A DNA stretch of 64,000 bases from Owenia fusiformis (GCA_903813345.2 CAIIXF020000003.1:15514931-15578930), one strand, 5' to 3'; counted from the stretch's first letter, positions 1 through 13,505 are shown. The notes: generated by a model not told the origin, from the sequence alone. Made by a program: numbers and translations.

Positions 1-3000
1 GAGCTGCCTTGCCCTCGGGGGATAGATCTATCCCAAGATGCCTTGCAATAGCGGCAGATACTGGGGTTATTTCCAGTTCTCCTACACCAACACTGCTGGA
101 TGATTCTTTCAATTTATCTGGAGAAAAAATAAAAAATGTATTAATTTAATGAACCTATTAACTTGTATATATATTGTGATTTGTGGACCATGCGATGGGT
201 CATCAAATGTTAAATGGACCTTTGCACTGTCTAAGAAGTTTCCCGCAAAATATGATACAAATATGAAAATTAATGGAAATAAGATATTCTAAATTTTCCA
301 ACCAAAACAAAAATGGCCAACCTTCATCCTCTACTTTAAGTGCATCTCTGGATTTCTCATCAAGTTTCTCCATTGATTTATCAAGTTTTCCTTCCTTGTC
401 TTTGATTGGTTCAGTGCTAGCTTGTCTAGATGGGGCTACTGTGGTGATGACTGGAACACTGGATTGTTGGTCAGTTGTCGTTGTTTCATCATCTTCACCC
501 TCTGCAGCAGCGGCAGCAGCTGCAGCTAGAATAAAAATTTCAAAATAAAACTTCACGACAGCCAATTTTTGAAATTCAAAATAGCGAGTGAAAAATTCAG
601 CTTAGTCAAGAATAAAACAAACAGACATGAATTCACCACTTTAAATTGTATAGAAATGTCAGAAAATGTGACGCTTCTTTCAAAAAATTTTAGAGAGAAA
701 TAAAGCAAAATAGTCAGAACCAGAATGATTTGAAGCAGACGGATGATCAGACATTTACCTGCTTCTTGCTCCTCCTGTTCTTTCCTAGCTTGCTCAGCTG
801 CCTCTTCTGCTTCAATACGAGCTTTCTCCGCCTCTTCAAACTTTTTTATCTGTTCTTCATAATAGTCCACAAGTTCTGATGGCAGTTTGTCTCCTGTGGC
901 ACGGGGTGGCAGTAGGACGGTGTTATACTCATCAAACCCCCGCATCAGACGCAGAATCTGGGTAAGAGATTTCAAAAGTACATTAGATCATGCATCATTA
1001 TCCTGTAAACTGTTGTGTGGTCAGCTTCAAAATGCAAAAGTGTAACTTTTCCAATTTCTGAAGCATTTGGCTCATCATACTTTGACCTTCTCACATCTTT
1101 TAAGTAATAAAAATTAACCTCAAAGTTCACCTTATAAAAAATCGACTTGATTTTTCAAGAATTTTTTTAAGAAAAATAGTTACCTTTTCCTCTTCCAGGT
1201 ATTGTTTGTCAAACTCAAGACTGTAAAACTCAATTGGAAAATCACAGGGATTCTTCACGACTATTTCTTGCTCATCACCACTACTGTGAGGAAGAATTGG
1301 ACCAAACTCTACAAGATTGCGCTCAAAGTCCAAACGAGGCTCTAACCCTTGACCTCTTGCCATCAGCATGATGCGTTGACTACTCTGAGAGAGGCGAAGA
1401 GGAATACGTTGCTCGTAGAAAGTCTATAAGAACAAATTTTATTTCTAATGCCATACATGTTTTATTACTAAATGTCAACATATTTATGTCAAGCACATTG
1501 AGGCATGCTTGATATTGTTTTCAAATGGTACGATGACATCACACAAACATTAATGAAAGAGTACACAAAGACCATGTTAAAAATATTACCGTACATGTAG
1601 TAGAATTTAATAGGACAACACATAAATATGTACTTGAATCTTATGATAAAAAATAAATAGTACCTAACAGTACTGTGTAAGTCCTGTATTCAATTATGTA
1701 AGCTCCCAATATCTTTATAATGTATCATAGATAATGCATTATGAAAATTTATGAGAGAAGAAAGTCAAGACATCAGGCAGTTTTGCTGAAAACAGTCCGC
1801 AAAAATCGCCTATTGCTTAGCTAGTAACAAACCCCCGATTCTTACCTCTTCAGTTGGCATGAACTTGACTTGTACATTGATTCTTTGGCCAGGCATGAGA
1901 GTACCAAAGGCAGGCATCATCTCAAAGGTATTTGGCTTATTTGTCTGTTTCTTCTGGGTTCTTCTAAGATGCATCGGTGTGTGCTTGTCAACCTAAGTAA
2001 TGTATGATTAAAATAGTTTATGTTCTTGCTCATTTAATTTTTGAATGTAGAATGCATATGCACCAAGTTTAGAAAAAATTATTCCAGAAATTATTTAAAA
2101 ATAGGGTGAGTGAACAAAACAGAACTGCCCAAAACTGTAATAATTGTAATTTCATTTTTCACTTCACAATAATTTTGTCAAAGGTATAATAAATAAATTG
2201 ATTACAATTATTATAATTTTGGGCAGTCATGTTTTTTGGAGTCACCCTGTATTTATATAAATTGTTATTGGATTAACTGAATACAGGAGATTTAAAGAAG
2301 AAAGGCCTCTGCATTATGTGATATGCATGATCTAAAATCCACACCAAACAAAAATTCTTCACTAACCTTTTTCTTATCTTTCTGTTCAGCGATTGAATTC
2401 CATTCACATTTGACATGTTTGTGATTATGCAGTTGAACAGTTATCACCTTACACTCCCCACAATTAACATTTCCAAAATCCAGAGTATCAGAGGAAATTT
2501 CCATATCAGGCATTGTAACATTAGCTCTTAGCTTAATACATGCTTGAGGGCCACCAACAATCTGAAATGAGAAGGGGCAACTTAAACAAAATCAAGACCT
2601 CTATATATAATGTATCCACAATTGTAATGCAAAATCAATCTTGATACAGTGAAACATGGAAATTGGAACACATCTCCAAAACGGACGTCTCTGTTAGGTG
2701 GTACATTTTTGAGAGTCCAAAGACCAACTGACTTAATGTTAAATGAACCTCTATAAGTTGAACACCTCCAAAGGGGAACACAATTTAGAGTTACCAAAGG
2801 TGTTCCACATAGACAGGTTTTACTGTAATTATATTGATCACACTGATTCAAAGCATAGGCGACTATCACAGGTATCTCCTGCTTAGTCCATCTTGAGTCA
2901 AGTAACTACACGATCATTCTCATTTACATGTAATTATGTAACAAACTGGAGTAAATTCCAATAATCGAATCAATCTAAGCTAAATTTTACTTACATTTAT

Positions 3001-6000
3001 TGGGACTATAGTTTCTGTGTCACCAAGGCCAAGATTGGCACCCCTGGGATCAAAACTGATAACAAAATCAACCGTCTCATGATCTGGAGCGCCCGGAAGT
3101 TGTCGAACACGATTTAACTCCACATTGAAGCCGCTATTCCAGAGATACTCGTGATCAACTGAAAATGAGGCTGGATACCAACCAGTGTTAGTGGCGCGTA
3201 CAATATGTGTGCGGACGGTTCCTAGGACAACATAGCCAAAGTCCAACAAATAATCAGGTAGTCTTGGCCTGGAAAAGAAGTTACATTATTTTGTAATATG
3301 TGATTCAGGGTCTTGTTTTTAATACAATACAAAACAGTGGAAAATGTAAAGTAAGCACAGACATACACGATTAAGTATTCACATTTTCAATAGATATGGC
3401 AAGGAATATTTAACGTTACATTAAATATTAAAGAATTCCCCAGATTTAGTTCATCTAAATCTCTGCCGAAAAGACCTTGATTCGGGCACATGTCTTTGGT
3501 ATTAATACATAATGCAGATACATACTTTGGTTTGAGCTTTTTCTTTGGTTTAGAGCTTGACTTTCGACTTTCAGATGTTTGTGGAATTGTCTGGAAGACA
3601 TCACTACGAGAACTATTCTGTTGCTGGTCTTCGGCAAACTCCTTAACAATCATTCTCTCAACCTCCATCTGGATATCGAGTTCCGATGGCAAGTTTTCTT
3701 GCTGCAAAAACAAACACATTTCTTCTATTATATTTATGCATTCTGATATATATATATATATATTCCATTCTTAATTAAAATAGCATGGACTTAAAAGGAG
3801 GAGGCAGAGAAATATTTTTTTTGTCATCAAATAATTTCAAATGGACAAATGTTTGCTATTTATAATTTTATTCATGTAAATTGAATTTAATGAATTATTG
3901 ATCGAATAACACAACATGTTTTGTCTGAATTTATTTATATAATAATAAAAATATCCGCTCAGTTTTAGCCCAATTGCCGACTTGTGTTGTTTTATTGTAT
4001 TGAGGAAAGAAATTAAATGCATTTGAAAAAATTGCCTAGTTTTTTAACAAGAAACATTTCTGTGTACAGAAGTTCAGAATCCTAGATTATTAAACATTTT
4101 ATAAAAATTTCTAAACTTCTGTCCATTGACTAAAATTCTAATGTGGCATGACTTACATGTAAACAACTGCCAGACTTAACATCGTCAGATCTATGGGTAT
4201 CACGTTGCGATGACAATGCGCTGGGTAGTTGATCACACCTCTCGCATTCTTTCCCTTCCTTCTCATTGGCTAGGCTCTCTCGTACATCCTTCATCAGTGA
4301 CGTGTAATGTCCTTCTTCGTCACCTATCCTCGGGAGATCCAGGGAGATTCTTGGGAAAACACCTTCTCCGTATAGGTTGATGGTGTCTGGTTCGAAATGG
4401 GCCACTTGGACCATAAAGCTCTTGTGGAATGTTTCAGGTACTCCAGGCAGGAACTTTAAGGTGAGAGTCTGAGAAGCATTGGCCTCTATGTATCCCTAGA
4501 AATATATGGCATAATTTTTTTTATTATTGTGAACAATAAGGGCATAATTTAGTCAGTGCGAATGCTTAAATAAGGCACTTTTTAACACACCTTTCGGAGA
4601 TTTTAATTTTTCTTTACATATAGCAACAAACAGTTATAATTATAACACACATTTACAGTTAAGCAGTGGATTGAAGTTGAGTCAACTATCCTTAAATTGA
4701 GTGGCTATTTCATTTGTGTAATTATTGTATTACCAAAGAAATCTAATGAACATCTACAACTCATTTACAGTAAAACTTTATACAGTAAAACTTTATACCG
4801 TAAAACTTTATACAGTAAAACCTGCCTTAATGAACACCTCTCTCTAGGGAACACCACTTCAGGACACATTTTACATTGACTCCTGTATAAATTCCCCTGT
4901 TTGTAGTGAACACTTAGTGTACACTTTTTAAGGCTCTTTTGTGTTCACTTTATACAGGTTATACTGTATTGTCATGTGTCAACTTACTGTATGTGGAATC
5001 ATAACTGGGACACCTGGCACTGGTTTATTAGCCATACTGGGGTCCATGTTGAGAGCAGTGAACTCAAAGCCAACCTTCCCTGTGTAGTTATTGTATTTCA
5101 AAATCTTTATATATATATATATTGTCATGTGTCAACTTACTGTATGTGGAATCATAACAGGAACACCTGGCATTGGTTTATTAGCCATACTGGGGTCCAT
5201 GTTGAGAGCAGTGAACTCAAAGCCAACCTTCCCTGTGTTATGGAGAGTCACTTCTGCTACAGCAACTTGATCAAACATCTGCAAAGAAAATTGATCATCA
5301 GGATTAAATCTATATACATGTACCTTATGCAGTAAATATGCAATTTATTTCACAAAGGATATCAAATGGCATACGTTTATAGTGGTAGATTTCCACTCAC
5401 TTTTGATATTTTTTGGCAGATCACATCTTTTATATCCACCCATTTTTGATATGTTTCGCAGATCAAAACTTTTATATTCAACCCATTTTTTGATATTTTT
5501 TTGCAGATCATAACTTTTATATCCTTCCTCTCAAACCCAGATGATACATTGATTTTTGAACAAGCAACATACATTGATTTCAGTTTCATAATGGACACTA
5601 ATTCATAGTAATATTGTTATCAATATTGAAAAACTGAAATGCTCTCTTACCTGTTTCCCGTAATCTATATCCACACAATCAAACTCATAATTGACCAATG
5701 AGGCTTCTCCACTGAGTGTCAATTCATAAGTGGGACCTCCCTCCACCTCACAGAGAGCACGTGCCAGTCCCCAAATGTCTGCATGCCCATAAAAGGTCAA
5801 TGTGATTTGTTCGGTATCTCCAGGTTTTAGCGTCCCATATAGAGGGAGAATATCAAATACCTGAAATTGAACAAAAGCAAAAGTGAACATTCCTTTAGGC
5901 TGATGTAATAAATCTGAAACGTATCAGTTTCAAAGAATGAATAAAATCACTGTGTAACATATATTAAGCTGTACTCAGTCTATATCTTGTATTTTCAAAA

Positions 6001-6891
6001 AAATCTTTTTTCCCATTGACTTAACATGGGGCACCAAATTTAGTGATTTTTGAGCTTCCAATGCCTAAATATGGTAAAATAAAACCGACTGGAAAATTCA
6101 TAAGAATAAGGTGGAATTAAAGACACACAGTGATAAATATCGCACTTTTGCCACTAAGTAATTAAGGTTGCATGTCTAAAACAATGCCCACCAGCATATA
6201 AGACAACAACACAGTAATATAAGAAAATAGGATCTTGGGGTGAAGAATCATTCCTTCACCATTACCCTAACTCCTTAACTCACCTCTTCAACCCCCAGGG
6301 GCTCCTGATTAGGGTCAGGCTCCATTAGAGCCTGTAGGACAGAGTTCACTGTAGTTGGGGCCTTACTGGCAGCTGTCCCTGGGCGGTTGGGGTCAGCTGC
6401 TGTAGAGGCACGACTGATCACTATACGCTGTTCTGAGAGGTCCTGGTCCTCAGCAAATATGTCCTGAAATTATGGGATATATTCATCTTCATGTACAGTA
6501 TATGCGCAATGTATGTGGCTTATTTACTCTCGAAACATAAAGGCATGTTAAGACCCTTTTAATGTTATCCAATACAATGATAAAGTCATCATATTTCATT
6601 GTGGGAGAGTTAGCATATGTTTCAGGGGTACAGAAATACCTGAACCTCATCTGTGGGGTCTGTGGTAACACCCCTCAAAAGTAGTCTGCAACAATAATGA
6701 ACTGATCTGAATTCAAAGTATGGTTGAGTTAATTATGCCACAGAGGGGTGTACAAATACCTTTTCTTCATTTGCAGGTTCCATGATGAGCATTTCTTTTT
6801 TCTCTTCTTCATCTCCACTATCTATTTTCTCCGTATCCATCTTTTCTCTCTCCTCATCACTCATATTGTGGTCACCATTGACCTCATCCTC
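1..6891 (-). CDS. HYDIN: HYDIN exons 25-37 (continues left of window)
   Basis: Minus-strand exons in order are 6760-6891, 6284-6463, 5651-5860, 5141-5278, 4157-4495, 3526-3701, 2995-3268, 2367-2561, 1846-1992, 1184-1423, 759-957, 322-525 and 1-117. Exon 25 is very acidic (SDEEREK, SGDEEEKKE), an inter-domain linker split by the big intron before it. Exons 27-34 carry further ASH/MSP units (YGTLKPGDTEQITLTFYG, LLDFGYVVLGTVRTHIVRATN, LDFGNVNCGECKVITVQLHN, FGPILPHSSGDEQEIVVKN). Exon 35 gives ILRLMRGFDEYNTVLLPPR and a coiled, Glu/Ala-rich stretch; exon 36 starts with seven Ala codons. Exon 36 uses a weak donor (gttggc) and exon 32 a gttagt donor. The reading frame is intact across all thirteen exons. 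Confidence 0.95.
2645..2827. mobile_element. pogo/Tigger-like MITE in HYDIN intron 31
   Basis: The ends are TACAGTGAAACATGG and CAGGTTTTACTGTA, the CAGT..AACC type of terminus typical of pogo/Tigger elements inserted at TA. The body contains imperfectly inverted 'gaacacctcc' / 'ggtgttcc' blocks. It is short, non-coding and decayed. Confidence 0.55.
4765..4968. mobile_element. pogo/Tigger-like MITE with a multiplied left terminus
   Basis: The MITE proper runs from TACAGTAAAACCTG (4811) to CAGGTTATACTGTA (ends 4968). Directly before it, a ~15-base unit 'tacagtaaaacttta' is repeated about three times (4765-4810), so the transposon end has been tandemly copied. It lies in HYDIN intron 28 and abuts a partial duplicate of exon 28. 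Confidence 0.55.
4968..5085 (-). pseudogene. Partial tandem duplicate of HYDIN exon 28
   Basis: This 118-bp stretch repeats 5121-5238, which is the 3' two-thirds of exon 28 plus its donor and adjoining intron, at an offset of 153 bp with few differences. The donor is preserved, but the exon's 5' part and true acceptor are not. Using the chance acceptor at its upstream end would shift the frame to an early stop, so it is probably not spliced in. Confidence 0.75.
5390..5525. repeat. Three short tandem repeats (~55 bp) in HYDIN intron 27
   Basis: The phrase 'ccatttttgatat....gcagatca.aacttttatat' occurs three times in a row. No coding or regulatory meaning is apparent. Confidence 0.5.
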
Positions 6892-8915
6892 CTGAAAATA
6901 TTCAAAACTTATTGTCAATATTTCTTAATAAAACTTCCACAATGCAACCTTAAAATATTGATTTGTAAATATTGAAAATTAATGTGGTCTTGCCAATAAA
7001 TTTAACATTTGGTGGTTGCTATGATATCCTTGTTGTATATCGTCAGATATGTGTAGCTGTAAAAGTCTAAAATTCAGTCCTGCATTTTTGAATAAAGATT
7101 ATTCCTTTACCTTGTTATCTTTTTGTAATGTAAAGTAAAATAAATTAAAAAAAATATACAATTACATCAAGGACGTTTTCACTTTCAAAATCCACTATCT
7201 TAATAATGATGGAATTAAAATCCTCCTTTATTAGACCGGGTGCTTTTCTGCAAAAGGTCTCTCTGTAAACTGTGGTAGGCGTTTAGTGTTAAAAGTGTTC
7301 TGACAAGTGTTTCTTATGTAACTTTTTATGCTGAATCCAAAAAACCATGTTGGCAAGCTGAAATATGATTATTTAACCCTTAAAATACCATGTTAGTCCC
7401 CCTACCCCCAAAATTCACCCCTATCAGGGGGGAAAAAATTCTTCAACCTAAAATAACTTTGATATTATGGTTTTTGTAAGTGAAATACATGGACATTGTA
7501 TAAAATAAACATTTGAAGTATGAATGATACGAATTACCCTTAAGAAATTTGAATAAAAGCAAAAAGTATGTACCCCAGGGGGCAAATTTATGACCCATTT
7601 TTTACTTTTCGTGTCATAATTTTTTTATTAGACAATGATGGATGCTAAAAAAATCCATGTAAAAGGCATGATACCTGGTCTACTAATCCTGCAAGAATCA
7701 AAGTAATTTATTTGATAATTGCCTTGAAAAGAATTAGTGAATTTAAGAAAAAATGACATTTTAGCTGGGACTGATTTTATGTGTGACTATAACTGACCCC
7801 TATTGCTTTAACATTTATCCCTCTGTGTTCATATATTTAGCATTTTAGAATAAATCTAAAATCTAAAACTTATTTTAGCTAAGTTTTAGGAAGATTTAAG
7901 CTTTTTATCATGTTCAACTATTAAAAATTCATGAAATATGATGTCTAAAATTGATAAGTTATATGTATACCCTTGGAAGACCCTTATAATTTCTTATTTA
8001 TGAACATATTTGTACCAATATTAGTTTTCTAGCTTAGAGAAATGATGTATGATATATCCTGGCTTGGCTTTCTGGTGGTTTGAACAATCTTTTAAGTGTT
8101 ATCATTGAAAATTCATTCTTAAATCATAGGTCTGCAATCGATTAAATTCATGTATACCATTGGTATCATTCTACTGGTATGAGCATAATTGAACTAGCTA
8201 TGATTTCATAGATTAGTTTTTTGATGTATGACATATTCCAAGCTGACTTTCTGGTGATTTTAACCATCTAAGAGGCCTAATCATTGAAAACCAATACAAA
8301 TAAAGGCCTAAACGAACAGTATTAAGGTAGACTATTAGAACACCCTTATTAATTCCAGGCTTAGAGTATATTGGTACCTACTCATAGCTCGGAGGTTTGA
8401 TATATGACATATTCTGACTAGTTTTTCTGCAGATTTGAACCACCTAACAGGTCTAATATCATTGAATATACTTAATATACTAGGTCTAAAATTGAAGTAT
8501 TCAATAGAACCCTCTATGATAAATTCAAAAAAGATTCAGAATGACATTAATCTCAACACTGGATCTAAATCAGAATTACAATTCTTCATAGAGCTGAACT
8601 AGGAAGACAAGGCTAATTTCATTCTAAGCAGCCTGACAAATGCATGACGTGAGAGCAAAAGTACCAATGATTCATACAAATCTTCATTTTATGGAGTTTT
8701 CTTCCCTGAACAATGTTAAGTCATATTAAAAAATCCCCCCCTGTCCCCATTAACCTTTCTGTGTTACTCTTGGAGTTAAGGCAGAAATTCTTGACAAATG
8801 GCGTATACTCACTTTGACAACATTTTGAATTAGTGGGATGTTTCAGTTAATGAGAGTTTTTGCAGAGTAGCAATTTTTTGGCAATTTAAATCCAATAGGA
8901 CCATATATGGGAACT

Positions 8916-9180
8916 TCAAAAAAGATTCAGAATGACATTAACAACAACATTGGATCTGGAAATCAAATAAAGCAACTGATTGATGTGATCTCGGATGACT
9001 CTTGTAAATCAGAATTACAATCCTACATAGAGCTGAACAAGGAAGACAAGGATTACTTTTCATTCTGGTAGTAATACATGGACATGGTCCAAATCTTGAT
9101 ACGCTTCACCATAGCCCAAAGAAAGGGAAATTGGGAGCTTCATCTCAATGTATTTCAATGCATGATCCCCTTTTTCATGA
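8916..9180 (+). pseudogene. Transposon coding remnant, left arm of inner palindrome
   Basis: An open stretch of 51 codons (8916-9068) reads KKIQNDINNNIGSG...SELQSYIELNKEDKDYFSFW and ends at a stop at 9069-9071. After that, in another frame, readable sequence continues (HGPNLDTLHHSPKKGK near 9080-9140). The same coding pattern appears inverted in the right arm at 11604-11750, which shows it was part of the element before the arms formed or was copied with them. I do not recognise the protein family. Confidence 0.45.
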
Positions 9181-10800
9181 GATATGACCACCAAAAGTAT
9201 GCAAGACGGGGCACAGTACACTTCACTGCTGAAGTTTTGCTTCCTTGAAGACTGTAGCCAAATCCTCAGATGTAGATGCAATTGATACTAATTTGTAAGA
9301 GGGATCATATATTGGAAATATTACGGTTGGCATTTTAATGCCATTTGTTAAACAGTTAAAGGAACATTCCTGGCCAGACCATTTCTCTCCTAATATGGTA
9401 GCTATAACCATATATATACTTTCCATATTTAGTAAAACAGGGAAAAATGTTTTAGTATAGTCAATATTGATCACTTGAAAATGTAGTGCTGAATTCCAGT
9501 AGGCTGCCATCTTTTAGTATTTCACTCAGGAAGTGATGTCATCGACTCTCAACTTTGCATATAACATAATAAAGAGCTATTAAGAATTACAAAATCCAGC
9601 TGTGCATTCTTTTTCAATTTTGTCTATGATTTAATCCTTCTATACGTCTCTTCTATTATTCTAAGCTGACAAACTCTGAAAATATTTTTGCACATAAAGT
9701 AAGAACCACTTGTCTAGAAGTGATTTTGTGCTACTTCCTTATACTGTTATATGCAAGGTCATGGAAGTTGAGAGTCGATGACATCACTGTCAAGTTATTC
9801 ATAGTGTGATCTACTGTACCCCTGGTAACTTTCCAAGTATTTCATATCTGAGTATTTTACTCATTCAGTGAAAGGGTATATATAGTGTGAGTAACAGAAG
9901 CACGTGGTCTGTTTTCTCGTTCGTGCTGTGTCGTGACGTCTGTTTCGTGTCCTTTGTGCTGTATACGTGGCTTGCTTTATAGATGTGTATACTGAGGTAT
10001 TTATATTGTTTATTTCACATACTGTTGTCAAGTAAAAACAAATAACAGGTAATTATTGTAACATAAACAATTAATAAATTACAGCAAGCTACATTCAAAG
10101 TTTCTCTAAAACAACTTGTCAGTAGTTTCACAATTGTATTGTAGACATTTTTATTTCATTGTACACGTGGTAGAGTTATTCCTCAATTTATTTATAGTTT
10201 TTGAGACGAATATATTTTGAGGAAAGTGGACTACGTTCTCGAAAGTACCTTTATACTACGTTTGCCCTGTCGGAGTACCTAACCCAGAAGTGACATTAGA
10301 TTTACTCCAACGCAATCTTCAGAATTCGGACTATATCGGAATATGATATGTGACCATATATCGATATCCAGAGGGAGGTCCGCTGATATTATTAAGTATC
10401 TGATGCCAAGACTGTTTTGCTGTCTTAAATTTCAAATATAATGTTTGACTTTCCTAAAGTACTATTGTAAAACATTATCATAATAGTTTACCATTATTGT
10501 GTACAAATACATAGCATTATTCTTAAAATACTAATTTATGTTAAATATATCACTTTAACAGTTTATTGAACCTGACAACTTGACAATCACTTCCTGAGTA
10601 AAATCTTAAAAGATGGCAGCTAACTGGAAATGAGCACTACATTTTTAAATTATCAATATTGACTATATTAAAACATTTCCTGGTGTTTTGCTAAATAGGG
10701 AAAGTATATATCTGATTATAGCTATCACATAAGGATAGAAACGGTTTGGCCAGGAATGTTCCTTTAAGGAGTAGAGTACATTTGAGTTGGCTTGAATGTT

Positions 10801-11412
10801 TCATTCGTCAATGAGGGCTATTGGAAAAGACATCAGCTCATGTTTCATGATTTCATTTATGCCCACAGGTCTGTGGTTAGCTTCATATGCAGTGATAAGA
10901 TTCTGCAAAACATTCCTGTCTGCCTTAACAACTTTCTGCTCGTTTATATTGGGATTAGGCATATAGTTTAATAAAAAATGTTGGTGCTTGCTCAGTAGAT
11001 CAAGAAATGTTGTGTCTTTCATTTGATCCTGTTGGTATCAACCTCTAAGACACAAAGACATCCAGTTGTTGTTGGCCAAACTGTCGAGCCTGTTGATTGT
11101 TTCTGGGAGTACATCTTTTGTACATATACTTTGGAGATTAAGTAATGGATCTTTTGAAAACATGCCAAACTTCAGCAGCATGTCACATATTTTATCTTCT
11201 TCCATAGATTCTTGTTTTGATTTGCAAATTACCACCCCCCCCCCTCTATGGAATCTCAAAACGCAAGTCCAAACATCATTCTTGTTTGGACTCCCCATGT
11301 GTGACCTAAGATTATACCCCGGTGCCCATCTGTTCAATGCAGATATTGTCTTTGTGTTATGCCTACAATTCTGCCACCCTTCTAACCAATAGCATACTGG
11401 CATAGGGGTCAA
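10801..11412 (-). pseudogene. Transposon coding remnant, right arm of inner palindrome
   Basis: Two minus-strand open stretches, 11038-11412 and 10801-11022, look like neighbouring pieces of one decayed protein. The first includes SICTKDVLPETINRLDSLAN, the second KDTTFLDLLSKHQHFLLNYM and VGINEIMKHELMSFPIALID. The 'NEIMKHELMSFPIAL' pattern resembles uncharacterised proteins often encoded by invertebrate DNA transposons, but I cannot name the family. Composition is protein-like, unlike the flanking AT-rich sequence. Confidence 0.45.
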
Positions 11413-11603
11413 TCAACTTGGTTGATTGAATTTGTAGAGCCTTTTACCACATAGTTCAATGCAAGAATCGTCGCTCAACTGCAGCAGGTACTATATTCTA
11501 ATAGTTAGTGCATTTCCTCTAAGTTTACTGTGCCACACCTTCCATAATTTTGGTGGTCATGAAATAAGGGATCATGCATTGAAATGCATTGAGATGAAGC
11601 TCC

Positions 11604-11834
11604 TTATTTCCCTTTCTTTGGGCTTGGATGAAGTATAGCAAGATTTGGACCAGGTCCATGTATCAACACCAGAATGAAGTTAGCCTTGTCTTCCCTGTTC
11701 AGCTCTATGAAGGAATTTAATCTGTATTCAGATCTAATGTTGAGGTTAATGTCATTTTGAATCTTTTTTTGAATTTTCATAGAGGGTTCTATTGAATACT
11801 TCAATTTTAGACCTAGTATATGAAGTATAATCAA
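11604..11834 (-). pseudogene. Second inverted copy of the KKIQNDIN coding remnant
   Basis: The minus strand reads KKIQNDINLNI and FIELNREDKANFILVLIHGP, then NLAILHPSPKKGK, a diverged copy of the plus-strand remnant at 8916-9140. Its position mirrors that remnant about the palindrome centre. No start codon of its own is needed to explain it. Confidence 0.45.
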
Positions 11835-12539
11835 TGATTAGACCTGTCATTGGTTCAAATCTGCAGAAAAACTAGTCAGGATATATCATATATTAAACCT
11901 CTGAGCTATGAAACAGTAGTAGGTACCAATAAACTCTAAGCCTGGAAATAATAAGGGTATTCTAATAGTGTACCTTAATACTGTCTGTTTAGACCTTTAT
12001 TTGTAATGATTTCCAATGATTAAGCCTCTTAGATGGTTTAAATAAACAGAGAGTCAGCTTGGAATATGTCATACTAGCGGGGTCAGATGTCCTTTTTTTG
12101 TTCGGCTTTTTCAGGAAAGCAACAAACTGGCACAGTTGTAGAATCATATGATCTGAGTGAAAAATGATTTCAGGGCAAGTGATTTGGGGTGGTCTTCATG
12201 GATTTTTTAGCCTCTGACCCCCCGCCCCTACCAGACTGGGAGGGGTATATTATTAAAATTAAATAAAAATGGTTTTAAAGTATTTTTCTTTAAATGACTT
12301 CATTTGGTGATTGCTTTGAGCCATGAAATTGTGTGAAACCCAATTATGAAGTTGTCTGTAGCAAGAAAAACTCATTTTAACCCAATTATCTAAGAATAAT
12401 TCGTTGTTTAAAGGGCCAAATACGGGACATCCAGTCCTGTATTTCAAGAATGTGATGTCTGATAGTCATGAAAAAATTCATAGTAGTAAAGGTTTAAGTG
12501 TTCATCACAGGTAGAAATTATATTATGGGTGGCTCATGT

Positions 12540-13080
12540 ATTTTTTAAGAAAAAAATTCTCGAAATTTCAATTTTTAAGTGCATGCAGCTCAGGGGTAAC
12601 CTTATTTTACCTTAATAATTTTTAAAATATCCAATGTATGCATCTTATATGAGGTCTAAATGATGCATAGAGCATTGTTTTGTCATATTATTCCTAATTA
12701 GATGTAAAAAAATTATTGGAAATTTTTCAAAAATCCAAATTTTCATTTTCGCTTCTAAAAGGCCAGGGGTAACCATATTTTACCTTAATAATTTTCAAGA
12801 TATGTAATATATGCATCTCAAATTAGCTCAAAATGGTGCATATAGTTTTGTTTTATCAGATTACCCTTGATTAGATGTAGAAAAATGATTTGACATTTCT
12901 TAAAAATCTAAATTTTCATTTTAGCTTATTGTGGCCCATGGGTAGCCCCATTTTACCTTAATAATTTTCAAAGTATGAGACGTATGCATCTCAAATGAGC
13001 TTTAAAGGGTTTTTAAATCTTCTTTTTGTCATATGTTATTCTTAGGGAATGTAAAAAATGTTTGGAAATTTGAAAAAATG
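12540..13080. repeat. ~180-bp tandem repeat block, left outer arm (about 3 copies)
   Basis: The phrase 'ttaccttaataattttc/taaa..tat..atgcatct' recurs at about 12600, 12780 and 12955. Each unit also carries an 'aattagatgta' segment and a poly-A/T stretch. The inverted counterpart in the right arm has more copies, so the array expanded or shrank after the arms separated. Confidence 0.6.
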
Positions 13081-13505
13081 ACATTTTCATATTAGGCCAT
13101 AAGAATAAGATTCTCTGCTTTGCGTCCTGGCAAAATCCAAATCATGCTAGGGTACAAGGAAAACAAAGACAGACTTATTTATTTATATAAAGAATCTCAA
13201 CATCCATTTATTCCTTTTTAGTACCAGTAGCTAAATTGCCTCGGATGCAAGATCTTTTGTTATTATACAGAACTCCACCTCATAGGACCTACATTTTCAT
13301 ATGCTGTGGCCTCAGTATCAGCAGTGGGAGTAGTCCAGCCACATTCATATGGTGATAGAAACTGTGGGTTAGAATGCATCAGAACTGCAATATTTCTAAG
13401 AAAAGATTCAAAGTTTAAAACAACTGCAATCGCTCTGGGTATACACCTTCCATTCCTTCAAATCAGATGATTTAGAGTAGTAGTAGAATGCAAAGGTGAC
13501 ATATT

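Larger units (their letters stand above)
8229..12071. mobile_element. Inner foldback element with long inverted arms, inserted at TA
   Basis: The ends are TGACATATTCCAAGCTGACT and its complement, each next to a TA (8227-8228 and 12072-12073). The matching place in the opposite outer arm (near 18510) has the flanks joined without this insert, which supports an insertion with TA duplication. The arms are about 1.3-1.5 kb (8229 to ~9530 and ~10588 to 12071), around a loop of about 1 kb. The loop has its own small inverted repeat (GTCATCGACTCTCAACTT near 9537 and its complement near 9766). TA duplication suggests a Tc1/mariner-like integration, but no DDE transposase is visible, so that is inference. 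Confidence 0.65.

Noticed and set aside
4968-5085. Extra HYDIN exon
   Set aside because: It is a partial duplicate lacking the real acceptor, and splicing it in would break the frame.
6489-6671. Short minus-strand frame between HYDIN exons 25 and 26
   Set aside because: Exons 25 and 26 join in phase without it, and it lacks suitable splice sites.
11038-11412. Complementary open frames on both strands at about 11066-11412
   Set aside because: The plus-strand frame has no protein-like motif; only the minus-strand reading continues into the neighbouring remnant.
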